From: Anopheles merus | Lineage: Eukaryota > Arthropoda > Insecta > Diptera > Culicidae | NCBI RefSeq assembly: GCF_017562075.2 | Contig: NW_024427604.1 | Coordinates: 186,001-250,000, forward strand | Length of the DNA: 64,000 nt | Direction: 5' to 3' | In this document: one piece after another, positions 1 to 11,066 of the stretch | Layout: each line of letters begins with the position of its first letter | How positions within the stretch are numbered: the stretch's first letter is position 1 | The notes under the pieces: generated by a model | What the model was told of the DNA's origin: nothing | Seen by the model: the letters and a program-made list of their open reading frames with translations, nothing else | Database searches by the model: none | Program-made: the position numbers and the translations under genes

Positions 1-335
1 CCCAAGGGTCATCCAAGCACTCCAGAATGACTTCAGACGTTGTTTCAAGAGTCCCAAGGTCATCAAGCACTCCAGAATGACTTCAGACGTTGTTTCAAGT
101 CTCCAAGGGTCATCCAAGCACTCAGAATGACTTCAGACGTTGTTCCAAGTGTCTCCAAGGGTCATCCAAGCACTCCAGAATGACTTCAGATGCTATTGCA
201 AGCTCCAATGTACTTAGGATCACCATTTGGCATGTTTCACCAACATTTTCATGATTGTTTCAGTTTCTAGAAACCCTTCACTTCAAAGGCCATTTACTAT
301 AGCCTGCGTTGCTCTGATCGAAAATCCAAGAAAAT
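1..335 (+). repeat. Left-clipped monomer with an indel-rich, expanded subrepeat block
   Basis: The window opens inside a subrepeat block. A subrepeat tail (1-16) is followed by units at 17-66 (50 bp, three single-base losses), 67-117 (51 bp, lacking 'tg' in caagtgtctcc) and 118-169 (52 bp, 'actcag' for 'actccag'). The decayed terminal copy starts at 170 and the invariant unique region follows to 335. The block therefore has at least four non-decayed subrepeats, more than the usual two, and none of the three complete ones is the standard 53 bp. The gtttcaagagtccc signature at about 42-54 places it with the long D monomers. Confidence 0.9.
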
Positions 336-791
336 TTGCATTGTGCAACTTTTAATTTCCTTTCCAACGGTGAAAAAATTAAGTCTCTAGCTCTTCTGGT
401 TCAAAAGTTATGGCCGTTTGAAATTTCACCTTTTTTCGGCAAAACCAATTTTTTTCGTCAAAACAAGCGCTCCAGAATGACTCCACACGTTGTTCCAAGT
501 GTCTCCAAGGGTCATCAAAGCACTCCAGAATGACTTCAGACGTTGTTCCAAGTGTCTCCAAGGGTCATCCAAGCACTCCAGAATGACTTCAGACGTTGTT
601 TCAAGAGTCCCCAAGGGTCATCCAAGCACTCCAGAATGACTTCAGATGCTATTGCAAGCTCCAATGTACTTAGGATCACCATTTGGCATGTTTCACCAAC
701 ATTTTCATGATTGTTTCAGTTTCTAGAAACCCTTCACTTCAAAGGCCATTTACTATAGCCTGCGTTGCTCTGATCGAAAATCCAAGAAAAT

Positions 792-804
792 TTGCATTGT
801 GCAA
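792..804. other. Small hairpin dyad ttgca-ttg-tgcaa
   Basis: Five-base complementary arms flank a 3-base loop. The only recurrent polymorphism here (T to G, giving loop 'tgg') lies in the loop. The single deletion variant at 25421-25424 also shortens only the loop. The arms are unchanged in all copies I read. Confidence 0.7.
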
Positions 805-824
805 CTTTTAATTTCCTTTCCAAC

Positions 825-886
825 GGTGAAAAAATTAAGTCTCTAGCTCTTCTGGTTCAAAAGTTATGGCCGTTTGAAATTTCACC
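825..886. other. Nested inverted repeat (ggtgaaa...tttcacc enclosing ttcaaa...tttgaa)
   Basis: Outer 7-bp arms are 825-831 and 880-886. Inner 6-bp arms are 856-861 and 873-878, with an 11-base loop. The same layout recurs once per monomer (for example 369-430). Copies with 'caca' before the T-tract (2000, 4469, 6937, 9404, 11067, 39361, 45937, 47548, 52888) lose the outermost pair. The structural potential is visible; formation in vivo is inference. Confidence 0.65.
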
Positions 887-920
887 TTTTTTCGGCAAAA
901 CCAATTTTTTTCGTCAAAAC
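887..920 (+). repeat. T-rich imperfect 15-bp direct repeat (variable linker)
   Basis: ttttttcggcaaaac at 887-901 is repeated as ttttttcgtcaaaac at 906-920, with one mismatch and a 19-bp period in 403-bp monomers. In class A monomers one C is missing between the arms, so the period is 18. The 402/403 length classes and the rarer 6-T and 8-T forms all map to the few bases between or at the start of the second arm. Replication slippage between the arms is a plausible source (inference). Confidence 0.85.
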
Positions 921-922
921 AA

Positions 923-1083
923 GCACTCCAGAATGACTCCACACGTTGTTCCAAGTGTCTCCAAGGGTCATCCAAGCACTCCAGAATGACTTCAGACGTT
1001 GTTCCAAGTGTCCCCAAGGGTCATCCAAGCACTCCAGAATGACTTCAGATGCTATTGCAAGCTCCAATGTACTTAGGATCACC
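923..1083 (+). repeat. Nested 53-bp minisatellite inside each monomer
   Basis: Units begin gcactccagaatgac and end gggtcatccaa. Unit 1 (923-975) carries 'actccacacgttg', unit 2 (976-1028) 'acttcagacgttg', and both are exactly 53 bp. Unit 3 (1029-1083) starts identically for about 20 bases, then diverges (cagatgctattgcaag for cagacgttgttccaag; aggatcacc for gggtcatcc). It reads as an old boundary copy protected from homogenisation. The 53-bp step explains the 456-bp monomers exactly (403 + 53). Confidence 0.93.
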
Positions 1084-1121
1084 ATTTGGCATGTTTCACC
1101 AACATTTTCATGATTGTTTCA

Positions 1122-1133
1122 GTTTCTAGAAAC
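1122..1133. other. 12-bp perfect palindrome gtttctagaaac (once per monomer)
   Basis: The word equals its own reverse complement and contains an XbaI site (tctaga) and a TTCnnGAA core like that of heat-shock elements. It appears intact in every monomer I checked, for example 263-274, 719-730 and 1122-1133. A regulatory role is not shown by the sequence. Confidence 0.8.
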
Positions 1134-1999
1134 CCTTCACTTCAAAGGCCATTTACTATAGCCTGCGTTGCTCTGATCGAAAATCCAAGAAAATTTGCAT
1201 TGTGCAACTTTTAATTTCCTTTCCAACGGTGAAAAAATTAAGTCTCTAGCTCTTCTGGTTCAAAAGTTATGGCCGTTTGAAATTTCACCTTTTTTCGGCA
1301 AAACAATTTTTTTCGTCAAAACAAGCGCTCCAGAATGACTCCACACGTTGTTCCAAGTGTCTCCAAGGGTCATCCAAGCACTCCAGAATGACTTCAGACG
1401 TTGTTCCAAGTGTCCCCAAGGGTCATCCAAGCACTCCAGAATGACTTCAGATGCTATTGCAAGCTCCAATGTACTTAGGATCACCATTTGGCATGTTTCA
1501 CCAACATTTTCATGATTGTTTCAGTTTCTAGAAACCCTTCACTTCAAAGGCCATTTACTATAGCCTGCGTTGCTCTGATCGAAAATCCAAGAAAATTTGC
1601 ATTGTGCAACTTTTAATTTCCTTTCCAACGGTGAAAAAATTAAGTCTCTAGCTCTTCTGGTTCAAAAGTTATGGCCGTTTGAAATTTCACCTTTTTTCGG
1701 CAAAACCAATTTTTTTCGTCAAAACAAGCACTCCAGAATGACTCCACACGTTGTTTCAAGTGTCTCCAAGGGTCATCCAAGCACTCCAGAATGACTTCAG
1801 ACGTTGTTCCAAGTGTCCCCAAGGGTCATCCAAGCACTCCAGAATGACTTCAGATGCTATTGCAAGCTCCAATGTACTTAGGATCACCATTTGGCATGTT
1901 TCACCAACATTTTCATGATTGTTTCAGTTTCTAGAAACCCTTCACTTCAAAGGCCATTTACTATAGCCTGCGTTGCTCTGATCGAAAATCCAAGAAAAT

Positions 2000-4900
2000 T
2001 TGCATGGTGCAACTTTTAATTTCCTTTCCAACGGTGAAAAAATTAAGTCTCTAGCTCTTCTGGTTCAAAAGTTATGGCCGTTTGAAATTTCACATTTTTT
2101 CGGCAAAACCAATTTTTTTCGTCAAAACAAGCACTCCAGAATGACTCCACACGTTGTTCCAAGTGTCTCCAAGGGTCATCCAAGCACTCCAGAATGACTT
2201 CAGACGTTGTTCCAAGTGTCCCCAAGGGTCATCCAAGCACTCCAGAATGACTTCAGATGCTATTGCAAGCTCCAATGTACTTAGGATCACCATTTGGCAT
2301 GTTTCACCAACATTTTCATGATTGTTTCAGTTTCTAGAAACCCTTCACTTCAAAGGCCATTTACTATAGCCTGCGTTGCTCTGATCGAAAATCCAAGAAA
2401 ATTTGCATTGTGCAACTTTTAATTTCCTTTCCAACGGTGAAAAAATTAAGTCTCTAGCTCTTCTGGTTCAAAAGTTATGGCCGTTTGAAATTTCACCTTT
2501 TTTCGGCAAAACAATTTTTTTTCGTCAAAACAAGCGCTCCAGAATGACTCCACACGTTGTTCCAAGTGTCTCCAAGGGTCATCCAAGCACTCCAGAATGA
2601 CTTCAGACGTTGTTCCAAGTGTCCCCAAGGGTCATCCAAGCACTCCAGAATGACTTCAGATGCTATTGCAAGCTCCAATGTACTTAGGATCACCATTTGG
2701 CATGTTTCACCAACATTTTCATGATTGTTTCAGTTTCTAGAAACCCTTCACTTCAAAGGCCATTTACTATAGCCTGCGTTGCTCTGATCGAAAATCCAAG
2801 AAAATTTGCATTGTGCAACTTTTAATTTCCTTTCCAACGGTGAAAAAATTAAGTCTCTAGCTCTTCTGGTTCAAAAGTTATGGCCGTTTGAAATTTCACC
2901 TTTTTTCGGCAAAACCAATTTTTTCGTCAAAACAAGCACTCCAGAATGACTCCACACGTTGTTCCAAGTGTCTCCAAGGGTCATCCAAGCACTCCAGAAT
3001 GACTTCAGACGTTGTTCCAAGTGTCCCCAAGGGTCATCCAAGCACTCCAGAATGACTTCAGATGCTATTGCAAGCTCCAATGTACTTAGGATCACCATTT
3101 GGCATGTTTCACCAACATTTTCATGATTGTTTCAGTTTCTAGAAACCCTTCACTTCAAAGGCCATTTACTATAGCCTGCGTTGCTCTGATCGAAAATCCA
3201 AGAAAATTTGCATTGTGCAACTTTTAATTTCCTTTCCAACGGTGAAAAAATTAAGTCTCTAGCTCTTCTGGTTCAAAAGTTATGGCCGTTTGAAATTTCA
3301 CCTTTTTTCGGCAAAACAATTTTTTTCGTCAAAACAAGCGCTCCAGAATGACTCCACACGTTGTTCCAAGTGTCTCCAAGGGTCATCCAAGCACTCCAGA
3401 ATGACTTCAGACGTTGTTCCAAGTGTCCCCAAGGGTCATCCAAGCACTCCAGAATGACTTCAGATGCTATTGCAAGCTCCAATGTACTTAGGATCACCAT
3501 TTGGCATGTTTCACCAACATTTTCATGATTGTTTCAGTTTCTAGAAACCCTTCACTTCAAAGGCCATTTACTATAGCCTGCGTTGCTCTGATCGAAAATC
3601 CAAGAAAATTTGCATTGTGCAACTTTTAATTTCCTTTCCAACGGTGAAAAAATTAAGTCTCTAGCTCTTCTGGTTCAAAAGTTATGGCCGTTTGAAATTT
3701 CACCTTTTTTCGGCAAAACCAATTTTTTTCGTCAAAACAAGCGCTCCAGAATGACTCCACACGTTGTTCCAAGTGTCTCCAAGGGTCATCCAAGCACTCC
3801 AGAATGACTTCAGACGTTGTTCCAAGTGTCCCCAAGGGTCATCCAAGCACTCCAGAATGACTTCAGATGCTATTGCAAGCTCCAATGTACTTAGGATCAC
3901 CATTTGGCATGTTTCACCAACATTTTCATGATTGTTTCAGTTTCTAGAAACCCTTCACTTCAAAGGCCATTTACTATAGCCTGCGTTGCTCTGATCGAAA
4001 ATCCAAGAAAATTTGCATTGTGCAACTTTTAATTTCCTTTCCAACGGTGAAAAAATTAAGTCTCTAGCTCTTCTGGTTCAAAAGTTATGGCCGTTTGAAA
4101 TTTCACCTTTTTTCGGCAAAACCAATTTTTTTCGTCAAAACAAGCGCTCCAGAATGACTCCACACGTTGTTCCAAGTGTCTCCAAGGGTCATCAAAGCAC
4201 TCCAGAATGACTTCAGACGTTGTTCCAAGTGTCTCCAAGGGTCATCCAAGCACTCCAGAATGACTTCAGACGTTGTTTCAAGAGTCCCCAAGGGTCATCC
4301 AAGCACTCCAGAATGACTTCAGATGCTATTGCAAGCTCCAATGTACTTAGGATCACCATTTGGCATGTTTCACCAACATTTTCATGATTGTTTCAGTTTC
4401 TAGAAACCCTTCACTTCAAAGGCCATTTACTATAGCCTGCGTTGCTCTGATCGAAAATCCAAGAAAATTTGCATGGTGCAACTTTTAATTTCCTTTCCAA
4501 CGGTGAAAAAATTAAGTCTCTAGCTCTTCTGGTTCAAAAGTTATGGCCGTTTGAAATTTCACATTTTTTCGGCAAAACCAATTTTTTTCGTCAAAACAAG
4601 CACTCCAGAATGACTCCACACGTTGTTCCAAGTGTCTCCAAGGGTCATCCAAGCACTCCAGAATGACTTCAGACGTTGTTCCAAGTGTCCCCAAGGGTCA
4701 TCCAAGCACTCCAGAATGACTTCAGATGCTATTGCAAGCTCCAATGTACTTAGGATCACCATTTGGCATGTTTCACCAACATTTTCATGATTGTTTCAGT
4801 TTCTAGAAACCCTTCACTTCAAAGGCCATTTACTATAGCCTGCGTTGCTCTGATCGAAAATCCAAGAAAATTTGCATTGTGCAACTTTTAATTTCCTTTC

Positions 4901-7900
4901 CAACGGTGAAAAAATTAAGTCTCTAGCTCTTCTGGTTCAAAAGTTATGGCCGTTTGAAATTTCACCTTTTTTCGGCAAAACAATTTTTTTCGTCAAAACA
5001 AGCGCTCCAGAATGACTCCACACGTTGTTCCAAGTGTCTCCAAGGGTCATCCAAGCACTCCAGAATGACTTCAGACGTTGTTCCAAGTGTCCCCAAGGGT
5101 CATCCAAGCACTCCAGAATGACTTCAGATGCTATTGCAAGCTCCAATGTACTTAGGATCACCATTTGGCATGTTTCACCAACATTTTCATGATTGTTTCA
5201 GTTTCTAGAAACCCTTCACTTCAAAGGCCATTTACTATAGCCTGCGTTGCTCTGATCGAAAATCCAAGAAAATTTGCATTGTGCAACTTTTAATTTCCTT
5301 TCCAACGGTGAAAAAATTAAGTCTCTAGCTCTTCTGGTTCAAAAGTTATGGCCGTTTGAAATTTCACCTTTTTTCGGCAAAACAATTTTTTTCGTCAAAA
5401 CAAGCGCTCCAGAATGACTCCACACGTTGTTCCAAGTGTCTCCAAGGGTCATCCAAGCACTCCAGAATGACTTCAGACGTTGTTCCAAGTGTCCCCAAGG
5501 GTCATCCAAGCACTCCAGAATGACTTCAGATGCTATTGCAAGCTCCAATGTACTTAGGATCACCATTTGGCATGTTTCACCAACATTTTCATGATTGTTT
5601 CAGTTTCTAGAAACCCTTCACTTCAAAGGCCATTTACTATAGCCTGCGTTGCTCTGATCGAAAATCCAAGAAAATTTGCATTGTGCAACTTTTAATTTCC
5701 TTTCCAACGGTGAAAAAATTAAGTCTCTAGCTCTTCTGGTTCAAAAGTTATGGCCGTTTGAAATTTCACCTTTTTTCGGCAAAACAATTTTTTTCGTCAA
5801 AACAAGCGCTCCAGAATGACTCCACACGTTGTTCCAAGTGTCTCCAAGGGTCATCCAAGCACTCCAGAATGACTTCAGACGTTGTTCCAAGTGTCCCCAA
5901 GGGTCATCCAAGCACTCCAGAATGACTTCAGATGCTATTGCAAGCTCCAATGTACTTAGGATCACCATTTGGCATGTTTCACCAACATTTTCATGATTGT
6001 TTCAGTTTCTAGAAACCCTTCACTTCAAAGGCCATTTACTATAGCCTGCGTTGCTCTGATCGAAAATCCAAGAAAATTTGCATTGTGCAACTTTTAATTT
6101 CCTTTCCAACGGTGAAAAAATTAAGTCTCTAGCTCTTCTGGTTCAAAAGTTATGGCCGTTTGAAATTTCACCTTTTTTCGGCAAAACCAATTTTTTTCGT
6201 CAAAACAAGCGCTCCAGAATGACTCCACACGTTGTTCCAAGTGTCTCCAAGGGTCATCCAAGCACTCCAGAATGACTTCAGACGTTGTTCCAAGTGTCCC
6301 CAAGGGTCATCCAAGCACTCCAGAATGACTTCAGATGCTATTGCAAGCTCCAATGTACTTAGGATCACCATTTGGCATGTTTCACCAACATTTTCATGAT
6401 TGTTTCAGTTTCTAGAAACCCTTCACTTCAAAGGCCATTTACTATAGCCTGCGTTGCTCTGATCGAAAATCCAAGAAAATTTGCATGGTGCAACTTTTAA
6501 TTTCCTTTCCAACGGTGAAAAAATTAAGTCTCTAGCTCTTCTGGTTCAAAAGTTATGGCCGTTTGAAATTTCACCTTTTTTCGGCAAAACCAATTTTTTT
6601 CGTCAAAACAAGCGCTCCAGAATGACTCCACACGTTGTTCCAAGTGTCTCCAAGGGTCATCAAAGCACTCCAGAATGACTTCAGACGTTGTTCCAAGTGT
6701 CTCCAAGGGTCATCCAAGCACTCCAGAATGACTTCAGACGTTGTTTCAAGAGTCCCCAAGGGTCATCCAAGCACTCCAGAATGACTTCAGATGCTATTGC
6801 AAGCTCCAATGTACTTAGGATCACCATTTGGCATGTTTCACCAACATTTTCATGATTGTTTCAGTTTCTAGAAACCCTTCACTTCAAAGGCCATTTACTA
6901 TAGCCTGCGTTGCTCTGATCGAAAATCCAAGAAAATTTGCATGGTGCAACTTTTAATTTCCTTTCCAACGGTGAAAAAATTAAGTCTCTAGCTCTTCTGG
7001 TTCAAAAGTTATGGCCGTTTGAAATTTCACATTTTTTCGGCAAAACCAATTTTTTTCGTCAAAACAAGCACTCCAGAATGACTCCACACGTTGTTCCAAG
7101 TGTCTCCAAGGGTCATCCAAGCACTCCAGAATGACTTCAGACGTTGTTCCAAGTGTCCCCAAGGGTCATCCAAGCACTCCAGAATGACTTCAGATGCTAT
7201 TGCAAGCTCCAATGTACTTAGGATCACCATTTGGCATGTTTCACCAACATTTTCATGATTGTTTCAGTTTCTAGAAACCCTTCACTTCAAAGGCCATTTA
7301 CTATAGCCTGCGTTGCTCTGATCGAAAATCCAAGAAAATTTGCATTGTGCAACTTTTAATTTCCTTTCCAACGGTGAAAAAATTAAGTCTCTAGCTCTTC
7401 TGGTTCAAAAGTTATGGCCGTTTGAAATTTCACCTTTTTTCGGCAAAACAATTTTTTTCGTCAAAACAAGCGCTCCAGAATGACTCCACACGTTGTTCCA
7501 AGTGTCTCCAAGGGTCATCCAAGCACTCCAGAATGACTTCAGACGTTGTTCCAAGTGTCCCCAAGGGTCATCCAAGCACTCCAGAATGACTTCAGATGCT
7601 ATTGCAAGCTCCAATGTACTTAGGATCACCATTTGGCATGTTTCACCAACATTTTCATGATTGTTTCAGTTTCTAGAAACCCTTCACTTCAAAGGCCATT
7701 TACTATAGCCTGCGTTGCTCTGATCGAAAATCCAAGAAAATTTGCATTGTGCAACTTTTAATTTCCTTTCCAACGGTGAAAAAATTAAGTCTCTAGCTCT
7801 TCTGGTTCAAAAGTTATGGCCGTTTGAAATTTCACCTTTTTTCGGCAAAACAATTTTTTTCGTCAAAACAAGCGCTCCAGAATGACTCCACACGTTGTTC

Positions 7901-9403
7901 CAAGTGTCTCCAAGGGTCATCCAAGCACTCCAGAATGACTTCAGACGTTGTTCCAAGTGTCCCCAAGGGTCATCCAAGCACTCCAGAATGACTTCAGATG
8001 CTATTGCAAGCTCCAATGTACTTAGGATCACCATTTGGCATGTTTCACCAACATTTTCATGATTGTTTCAGTTTCTAGAAACCCTTCACTTCAAAGGCCA
8101 TTTACTATAGCCTGCGTTGCTCTGATCGAAAATCCAAGAAAATTTGCATGGTGCAACTTTTAATTTCCTTTCCAACGGTGAAAAAATTAAGTCTCTAGCT
8201 CTTCTGGTTCAAAAGTTATGGCCGTTTGAAATTTCACCTTTTTTCGGCAAAACAATTTTTTTCGTCAAAACAAGCGCTCCAGAATGACTCCACACGTTGT
8301 TCCAAGTGTCTCCAAGGGTCATCCAAGCACTCCAGAATGACTTCAGACGTTGTTCCAAGTGTCCCCAAGGGTCATCCAAGCACTCCAGAATGACTTCAGA
8401 TGCTATTGCAAGCTCCAATGTACTTAGGATCACCATTTGGCATGTTTCACCAACATTTTCATGATTGTTTCAGTTTCTAGAAACCCTTCACTTCAAAGGC
8501 CATTTACTATAGCCTGCGTTGCTCTGATCGAAAATCCAAGAAAATTTGCATTGTGCAACTTTTAATTTCCTTTCCAACGGTGAAAAAATTAAGTCTCTAG
8601 CTCTTCTGGTTCAAAAGTTATGGCCGTTTGAAATTTCACCTTTTTTCGGCAAAACCAATTTTTTTCGTCAAAACAAGCGCTCCAGAATGACTCCACACGT
8701 TGTTCCAAGTGTCTCCAAGGGTCATCCAAGCACTCCAGAATGACTTCAGACGTTGTTCCAAGTGTCCCCAAGGGTCATCCAAGCACTCCAGAATGACTTC
8801 AGATGCTATTGCAAGCTCCAATGTACTTAGGATCACCATTTGGCATGTTTCACCAACATTTTCATGATTGTTTCAGTTTCTAGAAACCCTTCACTTCAAA
8901 GGCCATTTACTATAGCCTGCGTTGCTCTGATCGAAAATCCAAGAAAATTTGCATTGTGCAACTTTTAATTTCCTTTCCAACGGTGAAAAAATTAAGTCTC
9001 TAGCTCTTCTGGTTCAAAAGTTATGGCCGTTTGAAATTTCACCTTTTTTCGGCAAAACCAATTTTTTTCGTCAAAACAAGCGCTCCAGAATGACTCCACA
9101 CGTTGTTCCAAGTGTCTCCAAGGGTCATCAAGCACTCCAGAATGACTTCAGACGTTGTTCCAAGTGTCTCCAAGGGTCATCCAAGCACTCCAGAATGACT
9201 TCAGACGTTGTTTCAAGAGTCCCCAAGGGTCATCCAAGCACTCCAGAATGACTTCAGATGCTATTGCAAGCTCCAATGTACTTAGGATCACCATTTGGCA
9301 TGTTTCACCAACATTTTCATGATTGTTTCAGTTTCTAGAAACCCTTCACTTCAAAGGCCATTTACTATAGCCTGCGTTGCTCTGATCGAAAATCCAAGAA
9401 AAT
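2000..9403 (+). repeat. Three consecutive 6-monomer higher-order repeats (~2.47 kb each)
   Basis: Unit 1 is 2000-4468: B(G, caca), T8 at 2403, T6 at 2806, A at 3208, C at 3610, D at 4013. Unit 2 is 4469-6936: B(G, caca), A at 4872, A at 5274, A at 5676, C at 6078, D(G) at 6481. Unit 3 is 6937-9403: B(G, caca), A at 7340, A at 7742, A(G) at 8144, C at 8546, D at 8949. Lengths are 2469, 2468 and 2467 bp. Units 2 and 3 share monomer order exactly, while unit 1 has T8 and T6 in place of two A copies. The D at 8949 has a single-base loss (gtcatcaagc). Confidence 0.9.
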
Positions 9404-11066
9404 TTGCATGGTGCAACTTTTAATTTCCTTTCCAACGGTGAAAAAATTAAGTCTCTAGCTCTTCTGGTTCAAAAGTTATGGCCGTTTGAAATTTCACATT
9501 TTTTCGGCAAAACCAATTTTTTTCGTCAAAACAAGCACTCCAGAATGACTCCACACGTTGTTCCAAGTGTCTCCAAGGGTCATCCAAGCACTCCAGAATG
9601 ACTTCAGACGTTGTTCCAAGTGTCCCCAAGGGTCATCCAAGCACTCCAGAATGACTTCAGATGCTATTGCAAGCTCCAATGTACTTAGGATCACCATTTG
9701 GCATGTTTCACCAACATTTTCATGATTGTTTCAGTTTCTAGAAACCCTTCACTTCAAAGGCCATTTACTATAGCCTGCGTTGCTCTGATCGAAAATCCAA
9801 GAAAATTTGCATTGTGCAACTTTTAATTTCCTTTCCAACGGTGAAAAAATTAAGTCTCTAGCTCTTCTGGTTCAAAAGTTATGGCCGTTTGAAATTTCAC
9901 CTTTTTTCGGCAAAACAATTTTTTTCGTCAAAACAAGCGCTCCAGAATGACTCCACACGTTGTTCCAAGTGTCTCCAAGGGTCATCCAAGCACTCCAGAA
10001 TGACTTCAGACGTTGTTCCAAGTGTCCCCAAGGGTCATCCAAGCACTCCAGAATGACTTCAGATGCTATTGCAAGCTCCAATGTACTTAGGATCACCATT
10101 TGGCATGTTTCACCAACATTTTCATGATTGTTTCAGTTTCTAGAAACCCTTCACTTCAAAGGCCATTTACTATAGCCTGCGTTGCTCTGATCGAAAATCC
10201 AAGAAAATTTGCATTGTGCAACTTTTAATTTCCTTTCCAACGGTGAAAAAATTAAGTCTCTAGCTCTTCTGGTTCAAAAGTTATGGCCGTTTGAAATTTC
10301 ACCTTTTTTCGGCAAAACAATTTTTTTCGTCAAAACAAGCGCTCCAGAATGACTCCACACGTTGTTCCAAGTGTCTCCAAGGGTCATCCAAGCACTCCAG
10401 AATGACTTCAGACGTTGTTCCAAGTGTCCCCAAGGGTCATCCAAGCACTCCAGAATGACTTCAGATGCTATTGCAAGCTCCAATGTACTTAGGATCACCA
10501 TTTGGCATGTTTCACCAACATTTTCATGATTGTTTCAGTTTCTAGAAACCCTTCACTTCAAAGGCCATTTACTATAGCCTGCGTTGCTCTGATCGAAAAT
10601 CCAAGAAAATTTGCATTGTGCAACTTTTAATTTCCTTTCCAACGGTGAAAAAATTAAGTCTCTAGCTCTTCTGGTTCAAAAGTTATGGCCGTTTGAAATT
10701 TCACCTTTTTTCGGCAAAACCAATTTTTTTCGTCAAAACAAGCGCTCCAGAATGACTCCACACGTTGTTCCAAGTGTCTCCAAGGGTCATCAAAGCACTC
10801 CAGAATGACTTCAGACGTTGTTCCAAGTGTCTCCAAGGGTCATCCAAGCACTCCAGAATGACTTCAGACGTTGTTTCAAGAGTCCCCAAGGGTCATCCAA
10901 GCACTCCAGAATGACTTCAGATGCTATTGCAAGCTCCAATGTACTTAGGATCACCATTTGGCATGTTTCACCAACATTTTCATGATTGTTTCAGTTTCTA
11001 GAAACCCTTCACTTCAAAGGCCATTTACTATAGCCTGCGTTGCTCTGATCGAAAATCCAAGAAAAT
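9404..11066 (+). repeat. Truncated fourth HOR unit (4 monomers)
   Basis: Order is B(G, caca) at 9404, A at 9807, A at 10209, D at 10611, total 1663 bp. Compared with the preceding 6-monomer unit it lacks one A and the C monomer, which fits an unequal exchange removing two monomers, or a shorter ancestral form. Confidence 0.85.

Larger units (their letters stand above)
792..1194 (+). repeat. Reference monomer (class B, 403 bp) showing the anatomy of the unit
   Basis: Used as a type copy. Positions 792-886 are conserved sequence with a small hairpin (792-804) and a nested dyad (825-886). Positions 887-920 are a T-rich imperfect direct repeat. Positions 923-975 and 976-1028 are two 53-bp subrepeats, and 1029-1083 is a decayed third copy. 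Positions 1084-1194 are conserved unique sequence with a 12-bp palindrome at 1122-1133. Across the window the conserved parts look unchanged by eye except for one T/G site at 798 (gcattgtg or gcatggtg), one C/A site at 886 (cacc or caca before the T-tract) and one single-base deletion in the monomer at 25418. Confidence 0.93.
336..1999 (+). repeat. Monomers D, B, A, Bs (unphased segment before the first HOR)
   Basis: Monomer starts are 336 (D, 456 bp), 792 (B, 403), 1195 (A, 402) and 1597 (Bs, with gtttcaag in the first subrepeat). The D copy has the standard long form: first subrepeat ending gtcatcaaa, second with gtgtctcc, third with gtttcaagagtcccc, then the decayed unit. No non-repeat sequence is present. 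Confidence 0.93.

Noticed and set aside
856..866. Pol III B-box or tRNA/SINE-derived origin from 'ggttcaaaagt'
   Set aside because: Only the first seven bases fit GGTTCRA; the following positions do not match, and no convincing A-box or tRNA fold is present upstream.
887..920. CENP-B box
   Set aside because: ttcggcaaaacc and ttcgtcaaaaca share TTCG and the central A with the box, but the CGGG half is missing on either strand.
923..1028. CRISPR-like array of 53-bp direct repeats
   Set aside because: The subrepeats are contiguous with no unique spacers, there are only two to four per block, and no cas-like genes occur.
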